64,000 nt of DNA. Source: Flavobacteriaceae bacterium (GTDB lineage Bacteria; Bacteroidota; Bacteroidia; Flavobacteriales; Flavobacteriaceae). Shown one piece after another: positions 1 through 8,789 of this stretch (the stretch's first letter is position 1; each line of letters opens with the position of its first letter). A program made the position numbers and the translations under genes. Below the pieces are notes generated by a model, which made no database searches, was not told where the DNA came from, and saw nothing but the letters and a program-made list of their open reading frames with translations. The stretch is from the NCBI GenBank assembly GCA_004762155.1, contig SIHP01000007.1:223721-287720 (forward strand). Direction: 5' to 3'.

Positions 1-3000
1 GGAGGAGGTGTTGCTGTTGGTGATATTAATAATGACAGTTTAATCGATGTTTTCTTCATAGGAAATCAAGTAGAAAATAAACTATATTTAAATAAAGGAG
101 ATTTACAGTTTCAAGATATTACAAAAGAGGCTAAAATCTCAGGGGACAGGCGTTGGTATACTGGGGTTACAATGGTAGATATAAATAACGATGGTTTTTT
201 AGATGTTTATTGCTCGGTAGCAGGAAAAGATGGGAATAAAAAAAATCAATTATTTATAAATAATCAAGATAATACATTTAGTGAAAAAGCTGAAATATAT
301 GGTTTAGCAGATAAAGGAAACTCAATTCAGGCAACTTTTTTTGATGCTGATAATGATGGTGATTTAGATATGTATTTGGCAAATTATCCAATAGCACATC
401 CGTCAACATCTAACATGTTTTATAAGTATAAAATGAAAACAGTATCTGATTTAGAATCGGATAAATTATATAGAAATGATGATGGGAAATTTACAGATGT
501 TTCTGAGGAAGCTGGTGTTAAAAATTATAGTTTTTCATTAGGTATTGTAGCTTCTGATTTAAATAATGATGGTTGGACAGATTTGTATGTTTCCAACGAT
601 TATAGTACTCCTGATTTTATGTATATCAATAATCAAGATGGAACTTTTAGAGAAGTTATTAAAAAAGCAACCAATCAAACTGCTTTTTATGGAATGGGAA
701 TAGATATTGCTGATATTAATAATGACGGATTTATGGATGTTTTTCAAGCAGATATGGATTCTGATAATAATCGACGTCAAAAGTCAAATATGTCAAGTAT
801 GAATCCTCTATTCTTCTACGAAACAGTAATGTCTGGTTTTCATTACCAATACATGCATAATTGTCTACAATTAAATTCTGGTTTTCAAGAGAATGGTATT
901 CCGAAATTTTCTAACATTTCTCGTTTAACAGGAACTTCTTCAACGGATTGGAGTTGGGCTCCTTTATTTGCTGATTTTAATAATGATGGATTTAAAGATT
1001 TATTTATTACGAATGGAACACGAAGAGAAGTAAATAATAAAGACTTTTTTAATGATCTGAGAGAAGGGAAACACAAGGGTATATCGCTAGTAGAAAGAAC
1101 TAAAAAGATTCCTAGCGAAAAGATAGATAATTTTATGTTTGAAAATATAAATGGTTATGAATTTAAAAAAGTAAATGAAGACTGGGGAATTTCTCATAAA
1201 GGGTTTTCAAATGGTACTGTATATGCAGATTTAGATAATGACGGAGATTTAGAGTTGATTGTAAATAATATAGATGAGGAAGCATTAGTATATGAAAATA
1301 AATCATCAAAATCAAAAAATTACCTAAAGTTTAAAACAAGTGGAAGTAAACTTAATAAAAACGGTTTAGGAACTAAAGTACAAGTGTATTCTAATGGAAA
1401 AAAACAAACTCAAGAATTAACACTAACAAGAGGTTTTCAATCTTCTGTGGCACCAGAATTACATTTTGGTTTGGGAAATACGAGTAAAGTAGATAGTGTA
1501 AAAGTAATTTGGAATACCAAAAGACAGCAAGTTTTTAAAAATGTAAAAACGAATCAAACTATAGTTTTAATATATGAAAATGCAGAGAGATGTTCTGAAG
1601 AAAAAAAGAAAAAAACACCAAAAATATTTACAACAGATGTTAGTTTATCAACTAAAATAAAACATATTGAGAATCAATATGACGATTTTAAAAAACAAGT
1701 ATTATTGCCGCATAAAATGTCAACATTAGGGCCTGTAATTGCTGTTGCTGATGTTAATAATGACGGATTAGAAGATATTTTTTTAGGAGGTTCTTATGGG
1801 AACAAAGCTAATATATATCTACAAACAGTAAATAGTTTTGAAATAACAGAGAGTAATATATTTAAAGAGGATGAGATTTCAGAAGACAGTGGTGCTTTAT
1901 TTTTTGATGTTGATAATGACGGAGATAAAGACTTATATGTTGTAAGTGGTGGTTATGAATTATCAGAAAAATCAGATTATTTAAAAGACAGATTATATAT
2001 CAATAATGGAAAAGGAAGTTTTTCAAAGTCGTCTGCAATCCCACAATTAAACATTAGTGGGTCAAAAGTATATGAGCTAGATTATAATAAAGACGGAAAA
2101 AAAGATGTATTAGTTTTAGGACGTCAAGTACCAGGAAAATATCCAGCGCCAACTTCTTCTTTTATTTTAGAAAACAATTCAACACAAACCAAAATACAGT
2201 TTAAAAATAACACAATAAAAGTGGCGCCTAAATTTCAAAATTTAGGGATGGCAACATGTGCAGTAATTACTGATTTTAATAATGATTCTTGGCAAGATAT
2301 TATTATTGTAGGTGAATGGATGTCTATCAAAGTTTTTCAGAATAATAAAGGGGTTTATGAAGATGTTTCCGCAAAATTAGGGTTAACAAATTATACTACT
2401 GGTTGGTGGTGGAGTATTGCGCAAGCAGATTTTGATAATGATGGAGATATAGATTATATGTTGGGCAATAATGGGCTTAATTATAAGTACAAAGCTACTA
2501 AAGAAGAAACTTTTGATATTTATATGAAAGATTTTGATAAGAACTTTAAGTCAGATATCGTTTTAGGATACTACAACAAAGGAAAGCAATATCCAGTAAG
2601 GGGTAAACAATGTTCTACGGAACAGATACCTGAAATAAAAAAGAAATTTAAGAAATACGATACTTTTTCTACAGCAACTTTAGAGGATGTTTATGGAAAA
2701 GAAAATTTGGAAAAAGCTTTGCATTATCAAGTGAAATCTTTTGCAAGTATTTATTTAGAAAACAATAACGGAAATTTTATTGTACATAAATTACCAATAG
2801 AGGCTCAATTATCTAGTACACATGGTATTGTTGTCGAGGATTTTGATAAAGATGGGAATTTAGATGCTTTAATAGCGGGTAATTTATATGAGTCTGAAGT
2901 AGAAACGCCAAGAAATGATGCTGGTTATGGATTGTTTTTAAAAGGAAATGGAAAAGGAGGTTTTATGCCTGTTTATGTTACTAAAAGTGGTTTTTATACT

Positions 3001-3105
3001 TCTGGAGATGTTAAAGATTTAAAATTAATTAAAGTAGGTACACAAGAATATATTATGTCAGCAAAAAACAACGATTTTCTTGAGTTTATAAAAATAAACA
3101 AGTAA
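1..3105 (+). CDS. FG-GAP/VCBS repeat protein with ASPIC/UnbV domain (5' end missing)
   Basis: The reading frame is already open at base 1 (GGGVAVGDINNDS...), so the true start and signal peptide lie upstream and 1034 residues are seen. It carries at least a dozen calcium-binding-like loops of the form DxNNDGxxD (for example DINNDGFLD, DADNDGDLD, DFDNDGDID), typical of FG-GAP/VCBS beta-propellers. Around residues 440-510 there is an ASPIC/UnbV-like segment (NGLGTKVQVY ... LHFGLG ... VKVIW). In Bacteroidota such proteins are exported and often sit in polysaccharide- or glycoside-use loci beside SusC/SusD; no SusC/SusD is visible here but could lie upstream. The next gene starts 4 bp after its stop, which suggests one operon. 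The exact ligand is unknown. Confidence 0.9.
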   Translation, partial: GGGVAVGDINNDSLIDVFFIGNQVENKLYLNKGDLQFQDITKEAKISGDRRWYTGVTMVDINNDGFLDVYCSVAGKDGNKKNQLFINNQDNTFSEKAEIYGLADKGNSIQATFFDADNDGDLDMYLANYPIAHPSTSNMFYKYKMKTVSDLESDKLYRNDDGKFTDVSEEAGVKNYSFSLGIVASDLNNDGWTDLYVSNDYSTPDFMYINNQDGTFREVIKKATNQTAFYGMGIDIADINNDGFMDVFQADMDSDNNRRQKSNMSSMNPLFFYETVMSGFHYQYMHNCLQLNSGFQENGIPKFSNISRLTGTSSTDWSWAPLFADFNNDGFKDLFITNGTRREVNNKDFFNDLREGKHKGISLVERTKKIPSEKIDNFMFENINGYEFKKVNEDWGISHKGFSNGTVYADLDNDGDLELIVNNIDEEALVYENKSSKSKNYLKFKTSGSKLNKNGLGTKVQVYSNGKKQTQELTLTRGFQSSVAPELHFGLGNTSKVDSVKVIWNTKRQQVFKNVKTNQTIVLIYENAERCSEEKKKKTPKIFTTDVSLSTKIKHIENQYDDFKKQVLLPHKMSTLGPVIAVADVNNDGLEDIFLGGSYGNKANIYLQTVNSFEITESNIFKEDEISEDSGALFFDVDNDGDKDLYVVSGGYELSEKSDYLKDRLYINNGKGSFSKSSAIPQLNISGSKVYELDYNKDGKKDVLVLGRQVPGKYPAPTSSFILENNSTQTKIQFKNNTIKVAPKFQNLGMATCAVITDFNNDSWQDIIIVGEWMSIKVFQNNKGVYEDVSAKLGLTNYTTGWWWSIAQADFDNDGDIDYMLGNNGLNYKYKATKEETFDIYMKDFDKNFKSDIVLGYYNKGKQYPVRGKQCSTEQIPEIKKKFKKYDTFSTATLEDVYGKENLEKALHYQVKSFASIYLENNNGNFIVHKLPIEAQLSSTHGIVVEDFDKDGNLDALIAGNLYESEVETPRNDAGYGLFLKGNGKGGFMPVYVTKSGFYTSGDVKDLKLIKVGTQEYIMSAKNNDFLEFIKINK

Positions 3106-3109
3106 ACGA

Positions 3110-4081
3110 ATGAAAAAAATTAGCTTACTAGTTTTTCTTTTTTTGATAATCACATGTAAAAAGAAAGAACACACAGAGTATAATGTACAGTTGGTTTACG
3201 AAACGCCATCAAAATTAGGCGAAGGTGCTATCTGGAATTATAAAACAAATGAATTGTATTGGATAGATATTGAAGGAAAAAAGCTACACATTTATCAACC
3301 TGAAAAAAACATTAACAAAAGTATAAACATGCCTTGCAGAATAGGAACGGTTGTGCCTACTAAAAAAGTTAACAAAGCAGTTGTAGCGTTGGAAGATGGG
3401 ATTTATATAGTAGATACAAAGACAGATGAATTATCTGTTTTGTCTGATGTAGAATCGGATATTGTGGAAAACAGATTTAACGATGGAAAGTGTGATCCTA
3501 ATGGAAACCTTTGGGTAGGATCAATGCATTTTGCGCAATCAAAACCTAATGCTAATTTGTATAAAATTAATGAATTAGGGAAAGCCACTAAAATGCTAGA
3601 TAATATTACTATTTCTAATGGAATTGTTTGGTCTAAAGATGCAAAAACGATGTATTATATAGACACACCAACGAAGAAAATTAGAGCTTTTGATTTTGAT
3701 AATAACACAAGTACAATTTCCAATGAAAGAGTAGTTGTTAAGGTTGATGAAAAAGATGGTTATCCAGACGGAATGACAATTGATGAAAACGATATGCTTT
3801 GGGTAGGTATGTGGAACGGAAATGCGGTAGCGCAATTCAATCCAAAAACAGGAGCGTTGGTTCAAAAAATACAAGTACCAGCACATAATGTAACTTCTTG
3901 TGCGTTTGGAGGTGAAAATTTAGACGAGTTATATATCACAACAGCTTCGGTGGACATGACAGCAGATGAGAAACAGAAATTTCCGTTAGCAGGTTCTGTA
4001 TTTAAAGTGAAGCTAGGTGTAAAAGGTGTAAAAAGTACTTTTTTTAATAAGACACAAGAAAAACAACTTGTGCAAAATTAA
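3110..4081 (+). CDS. SMP-30/gluconolactonase-family lipoprotein
   Basis: The 323-residue protein starts with a lipoprotein signal ending in LIITC (Cys16), so it should be membrane-anchored in the envelope. The rest is a six-bladed SMP-30/gluconolactonase/LRE-like propeller: the metal-ligand Glu lies in LGEGAIW, the conserved Asn in SNGIVW, and the catalytic/metal Asp in YPDGMTID. Family members hydrolyse sugar lactones such as gluconolactone to aldonic acids. The gene follows the FG-GAP gene by 4 bp and precedes a GH3 glycosidase by 5 bp; a GntP-type aldonate permease lies further downstream, which fits lactone opening followed by aldonate uptake. The actual substrate is inferred. Confidence 0.88.
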   Translation: MKKISLLVFLFLIITCKKKEHTEYNVQLVYETPSKLGEGAIWNYKTNELYWIDIEGKKLHIYQPEKNINKSINMPCRIGTVVPTKKVNKAVVALEDGIYIVDTKTDELSVLSDVESDIVENRFNDGKCDPNGNLWVGSMHFAQSKPNANLYKINELGKATKMLDNITISNGIVWSKDAKTMYYIDTPTKKIRAFDFDNNTSTISNERVVVKVDEKDGYPDGMTIDENDMLWVGMWNGNAVAQFNPKTGALVQKIQVPAHNVTSCAFGGENLDELYITTASVDMTADEKQKFPLAGSVFKVKLGVKGVKSTFFNKTQEKQLVQN

Positions 4082-4086
4082 CCAAA

Positions 4087-6339
4087 ATGAAAGGAGTTAA
4101 ATTAAAAATATATGGCTTATTGTTTGTTTTACTAATGGTTGTTTCTTGTAAAAAAGAAGTTGTAAAAACTACAGATATAGCAACACAAAAAGCAAATGAT
4201 TTACTAGCTAAAATGACCTTAGAAGAAAAAATAGGTCAGTTAAATTTAAGAGGAACTTCAAGTAGACAAAAAACATTACCAAACGAGTTAAAGCAAGCGG
4301 TAAGAGAAGGGAAAGTCGGTGCTTTTTTAAATGTAATGAAAACGGAATATGTAGATGAATTACAAAAAATAGCCATTGAAGAAAGTCCAAATAAAATCCC
4401 TTTAATTTTTGCTAGGGATGTTATTCATGGTTTCAAAACTATTTTTCCAATTCCTTTAGGTTTGGCAGCGTCTTGGGATGCTGATATTACCGAGAAATCA
4501 TCAAGAGTTGCCGCAATAGAAGCTTCTTCTGTAGGAATTAGATGGACATTTGCGCCGATGTTAGATATCGCTAGAGATAGTCGTTGGGGAAGAATTGCAG
4601 AATCTCCAGGTGAAGATCCATATTTGGCATCAAAATTAGGAGAAGCCTATGTAAAAGGGTTTCAGGGAGACAGCTTAAACGATCCAACTAGTATGTTGGC
4701 CTGTGCAAAACATTTTATAGGTTATGGAGCTGCAATTGGTGGAAGAGATTACAACACAGCAATTATTAATAAAGAATTAATGCAAAATGTGTATTTACCT
4801 CCATTTAAAGCTGCTTTTAAAGCAGGAAGTCAAACGGTAATGACCTCGTTTAATGAAACAAACGGGATTCCAGCTTCAGGTGATAAAAAATTACTACAAG
4901 AGATACTTCGCAAACAATTAAATTTTGATGGTTTTGTAGTGAGTGATTGGAATTCAGTAACCGAAATGATTCCGCACGGATTTGCAAAAGACGAAAAACA
5001 TGCTGCCGAGTTGGGTTTAAATGCAGGTTTAAATATGGAAATGACTAGCAAGTCTTATGAACATCATATAAAAGAATTATTATCAGAAGGAAAAATTTCA
5101 GAAAGCCAATTAAATAATTTAGTGGTAGAAATTTTAAAAGTAAAATTCCGAATGGGTTTGTTTGAGAATTCGGGTAGAAATAGTAAAGCTTCAAAATTAT
5201 ACGCCAAAGAACATTTGGCATTGGCAAAAGAAGCGGCTATTAAAAGTTCTGTTTTATTAAAGAACGATAAGAGTATACTTCCTTTAGTTAAAAAAACAAA
5301 AATAGCTGTTGTTGGTCCATTGGCTAATAAGCCAAGAGAACAATTAGGAACTTGGACGTTTGATGGCGAAGGGCAACATTCTGTAACGCCTATAAAAGCA
5401 TTTGAGAATAACAATACTAATTTTAGTTTTACTGAAGGTTTAAGTTACAGTAGAGATAAATCAGAAGTTCAGTTTAAAAAAACAATCCAGAATGCTAAAA
5501 ATTCAGATGTTATTGTTTTTATAGGTGGAGAAGAAGCTATTTTATCTGGTGAAGCACACAGTAGGGCAAATATTGATTTACCAGGAGCGCAAGAAAAATT
5601 ATTGAAAGAATTATCTAAAACCGGCAAACCTATTATTTTAGTAATTATGGCGGGTAGGCCAATTACATTAACTAATATTATTAATAATGTTGATGCGGTT
5701 TTAATGACTTGGCATCCAGGAACTATGGGTGGTGAAGCAATTTACGAGATGCTTTTTGGTATACAAGAACCTTCAGGAAGATTGCCTGTAACATGGCCAA
5801 AAACAGTAGGACAATTACCGTTGTTTTACAATCATAAAAATACAGGAAGACCTGTAATTCCAGAGAAATTTGTACAAATGGATAGTATTCCGGTTGGAGC
5901 TTGGCAGAGTTCTTTAGGGAATACATCGCATTATTTAGATGTTGGTTTTACACCTCATTTTCCGTTTGGATATGGTTTAGGTTATACCAGTTATATGTAT
6001 AGTAATTTGCAAGTATCAACTCAAAAACTTACGAATACGAACCAAATAAAAATATCGGTTGATGTTAAAAATACAGGTGAAAGAGATGGTGAAGAATTGG
6101 TACAGTTATATGTACAAGATGTAGTTGGTAGTGTTACCAGGCCTGTAAAAGAGTTAAAAGGATTTGAGAAAGTTAAATTAAAATCAGGAGCTCTAAAAAC
6201 AGTGAGTTTTGCATTAACTGTAGATGATTTAAAATATTACAATTCTAATTTAAAATATGGTGTAGAAAAAGGCGATTTTAATCTTTGGGTAGGAAATAAT
6301 GCATCCAACGGATTAAGAAGTGGCTTTTCATATGAGTAA
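4087..6339 (+). CDS. Glycoside hydrolase family 3 beta-glucosidase-like lipoprotein
   Basis: At 750 residues it has the usual BglX-like length. An N-terminal lipobox (VVSC, Cys21) anchors it in the envelope. The GH3 N-terminal barrel shows FARDVIHGFKTIFP, the active-site region DSRWGRIAESPGEDP and the paired KHFIGYGA; the expected nucleophile is Asp287 in GFVVSDWNS. The C-terminal (alpha/beta)6 domain (LLKNDKSILPL ... GGEEA) and a fibronectin-III-like tail (NTGERDGEELVQLYV) follow. GH3 enzymes release non-reducing-end beta-glucosyl or related sugars. The neighbours (lactonase, GntP and GPH transporters, LacI regulator) indicate use of a glycoside, but linkage specificity cannot be read from the sequence. 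Confidence 0.93.
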   Translation: MKGVKLKIYGLLFVLLMVVSCKKEVVKTTDIATQKANDLLAKMTLEEKIGQLNLRGTSSRQKTLPNELKQAVREGKVGAFLNVMKTEYVDELQKIAIEESPNKIPLIFARDVIHGFKTIFPIPLGLAASWDADITEKSSRVAAIEASSVGIRWTFAPMLDIARDSRWGRIAESPGEDPYLASKLGEAYVKGFQGDSLNDPTSMLACAKHFIGYGAAIGGRDYNTAIINKELMQNVYLPPFKAAFKAGSQTVMTSFNETNGIPASGDKKLLQEILRKQLNFDGFVVSDWNSVTEMIPHGFAKDEKHAAELGLNAGLNMEMTSKSYEHHIKELLSEGKISESQLNNLVVEILKVKFRMGLFENSGRNSKASKLYAKEHLALAKEAAIKSSVLLKNDKSILPLVKKTKIAVVGPLANKPREQLGTWTFDGEGQHSVTPIKAFENNNTNFSFTEGLSYSRDKSEVQFKKTIQNAKNSDVIVFIGGEEAILSGEAHSRANIDLPGAQEKLLKELSKTGKPIILVIMAGRPITLTNIINNVDAVLMTWHPGTMGGEAIYEMLFGIQEPSGRLPVTWPKTVGQLPLFYNHKNTGRPVIPEKFVQMDSIPVGAWQSSLGNTSHYLDVGFTPHFPFGYGLGYTSYMYSNLQVSTQKLTNTNQIKISVDVKNTGERDGEELVQLYVQDVVGSVTRPVKELKGFEKVKLKSGALKTVSFALTVDDLKYYNSNLKYGVEKGDFNLWVGNNASNGLRSGFSYE

Positions 6340-6406
6340 TCAGGGGAATTTACAATTAATTTAAATCAAGAAATAAATAGAGTTTTCAAAATAATAAAAG
6401 TTTACC

Positions 6407-7753
6407 ATGCTAGATTATAACTTATTGTTGGCGGTTTTTTCAGGAGTTGCTATTTTATTGGTGTTAATTCTAAGGTTTAAAATTCAGGCTTTTATTTCAT
6501 TACTTATTGCAAATATTACGGTTGGAGTTGTAGCGGGTGTTTCGCCAAAAGAAATTGTGTTTGTTATGCAAGAAGGAATGGGTAATACACTAGGTTTTGT
6601 AGCCTTAGTTGTTGGTCTGGGAGCTATTTTTGGAGCTATTTTAGAACAGTCTGGTGGCGCTGAAGCTTTAGCAAAGTATTTATTATCAAAATTTGGAGAT
6701 AAAAAAGCTTCTTGGGCGTTAATGCTAACGGGTTTTTTAGTGGCAATTCCTGTTTTTTTTGATGTAGCGTTTATTATTTTAATACCAATGATATACTCAT
6801 TACAAAGAAGAACAAAAAAATCATTATTATTATATGCAATGCCTTTATTGGCAGGTTTAGCAATTACACATGCGTTTATACCGCCAACTCCAGGTCCAGT
6901 AGCAGTAGCTGATATTTTAAAAGCAGATTTAGGTTGGGTTATTTTGTTTGGAATTATAGTAGGTGTGCCAACAGCTATTGTAAGTGGTCCATTGTTCGCA
7001 AATTTCATTGCAAAAAAAATACATATTGAAGCGCCAAAATTAACAAATGATGGGGTTGAGGTTGAATCATATCCTGCGGTACGATCAGTAATTTTAATTA
7101 TAGGTATACCAATTTTGTTAATTGTTTGTAATACATTTTTTAATAGCCCTTTAGGAGAGAATTTAATTCCGTCAGAAAATATAAAAGCATGGTTAGGAAT
7201 GATAGGAAATCCTTTTATAGCGCTAATTATGGCAAATTTGATTGCTTGGTATGTGTTGGGAATACAAAGAGGATTAACAAAAGATGTATTGCTTAAAATA
7301 ACAACCAAGTCTATGGAGCCAGCAGGACTTATTATTTTGCTTACAGGAGCTGGTGGGGTTTTTAAGCAAATGCTAATACACACAGGTGCAGGTAAGATGT
7401 TGGCGAATTATTTTTCAAATATTGGTGTTGGCGTATTGTTCTTTGGTTTTATTATAGCAGTCTTGGTAAGAGTATTGCAAGGTTCAGCAACAGTAGCAAT
7501 GATAACGGCTGCAGGTGTAACAGCTCCTTTGTTATTAAATGGTAATGTTTTAGAGGTTGATAAAGCTTTGGTGGTTATCGCTATTGCTTCTGGTGCTTCT
7601 ATTATGTCTCATGTAAATGATAGTGGTTTTTGGTTGGTTGGAAAATATTTAGGGCTTACAGAAAAAGAAACATTTAATAGTTGGACAGTAATGACAACTA
7701 TAATTGCGTTAACTAGTTTCATAATAATATGTATCTTGTCGGTATTAGTATAA
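6407..7753 (+). CDS. GntP-family gluconate/aldonate:H+ permease
   Basis: The 448-residue, very hydrophobic protein has the family length (about 440-450) and its hallmarks: IPPTPGPVAVAD in the first half, and QGSATVAM followed by SHVNDSGFW near the C terminus. About 12 membrane segments are expected. GntP members import gluconate and related aldonates or hydroxy acids with protons. Being 67 bp downstream of the GH3 gene and in the same operon as an SMP-30 lactonase, it would take up the aldonate made in the periplasm. Substrate assignment beyond the family is inference. Confidence 0.92.
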   Translation: MLDYNLLLAVFSGVAILLVLILRFKIQAFISLLIANITVGVVAGVSPKEIVFVMQEGMGNTLGFVALVVGLGAIFGAILEQSGGAEALAKYLLSKFGDKKASWALMLTGFLVAIPVFFDVAFIILIPMIYSLQRRTKKSLLLYAMPLLAGLAITHAFIPPTPGPVAVADILKADLGWVILFGIIVGVPTAIVSGPLFANFIAKKIHIEAPKLTNDGVEVESYPAVRSVILIIGIPILLIVCNTFFNSPLGENLIPSENIKAWLGMIGNPFIALIMANLIAWYVLGIQRGLTKDVLLKITTKSMEPAGLIILLTGAGGVFKQMLIHTGAGKMLANYFSNIGVGVLFFGFIIAVLVRVLQGSATVAMITAAGVTAPLLLNGNVLEVDKALVVIAIASGASIMSHVNDSGFWLVGKYLGLTEKETFNSWTVMTTIIALTSFIIICILSVLV

Positions 7754-7773
7754 AAATACTAACATCAAGCCAC

Positions 7774-8784
7774 ATGATTACATTAAAAGATTTAGCAAAA
7801 GAATTAAAACTTTCAGTATCTACAGTTTCTAAAGCATTGAATGATAGCTATGAAATTAGTGAGGCTACAAGAGAGAAAGTAAAAAAGCTAGCACGTAAAA
7901 AAAATTATAAGCCTAATAAGGCCGCTGTAAGTTTAAGAAAAAATAAAACAAAAACAATTGGTGTAATTATACCAAATATTTTAAATCCGTTTTTTGGAAG
8001 GTTGTTACATAATATAGAGAAAGGAGCTTCTAAGTACGATTATAATATTATTACTTGTATATCTAATGAGTCTTTAGAAAAAGAAAAAAAGAGTTTAGAG
8101 CTTTTAGATGGAAGTGTAGATGGTATTCTTATAGCTGTTGCTAAAGAAACGCAAACATTAAATGATGCGTCTCATTTAAAAGAAGTTGTAGATAATAAGG
8201 TGCCAGTGGTAATGTTCGATCGATTTATAGATTCGATTAAATGTGATAAAGTAATTACGGATGATTATAAGGCGGTTTATGACGCAACGAATCATTTTTT
8301 AAGAGAAGGAAGAAGACATATTGTTTTACTAAATTCTTTAAGTGGTTTAAATGTAGGTAAGCTTCGTGTAAATGGTTATGTAGATGCTATTAAGCAATCG
8401 GTTGTTTATAAAGAAAGGCCAAAAGTTGTAGAGATAGCAAATGATGATCTAGTTGATGTGAATTTGGCTGAATACATTAGAAAAGAAAAAACTGTAGATG
8501 CTATAATAGCGATAGATAATACATTAGGAGCTGTTGCTTTAAATGTTTTAAAGAATCAAGGGAAAAAAATACCAGATGAAGTGTCAGTAATAGGTTTTTC
8601 AAGCAAACATATTATTGTTTTTACAGATCCTAAATTAAGTACAATAGCACAGCAGTCAAGAAAGATGGCAAAAGAGTCATTACGTAGATTGATTGATAGA
8701 ATTGAGAAGAAAAAGAATAAAGAATCAAAAACAATTATAATAAAGTCTAAACTCGAACATAGAGAGACTACTAAACAAACATAA
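7774..8784 (+). CDS. LacI-family transcriptional regulator
   Basis: The start at 7774 (MITLKDLAKELKLS) is chosen over an in-frame ATG at 7729, because the 7729 start would lie inside the GntP gene and add 15 residues ahead of the helix-turn-helix. The 336-residue product has a LacI helix-turn-helix and hinge at residues 1-55 (LKDLAKELKLSVSTVSKALN ... NYKPNKAA), then a periplasmic-binding-protein-like effector domain (TIGVIIPNILNPFF ... VSVIGFSS). It lies 20 bp after the permease and 5 bp before the GPH symporter, so it is probably co-transcribed with the genes it controls, its effector being a sugar or aldonate of this pathway. No operator could be picked out with confidence. Confidence 0.93.
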   Translation: MITLKDLAKELKLSVSTVSKALNDSYEISEATREKVKKLARKKNYKPNKAAVSLRKNKTKTIGVIIPNILNPFFGRLLHNIEKGASKYDYNIITCISNESLEKEKKSLELLDGSVDGILIAVAKETQTLNDASHLKEVVDNKVPVVMFDRFIDSIKCDKVITDDYKAVYDATNHFLREGRRHIVLLNSLSGLNVGKLRVNGYVDAIKQSVVYKERPKVVEIANDDLVDVNLAEYIRKEKTVDAIIAIDNTLGAVALNVLKNQGKKIPDEVSVIGFSSKHIIVFTDPKLSTIAQQSRKMAKESLRRLIDRIEKKKNKESKTIIIKSKLEHRETTKQT

Positions 8785-8789
8785 AATAC

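Noticed and set aside
6484..7383. Minus-strand 299-codon open frame inside the GntP gene
   Set aside because: It lies fully antisense to a clear permease with family motifs and has no recognisable domain.
7729..7773. N-terminal extension of the LacI gene
   Set aside because: It overlaps the end of the GntP gene and would add unrelated residues before the helix-turn-helix.
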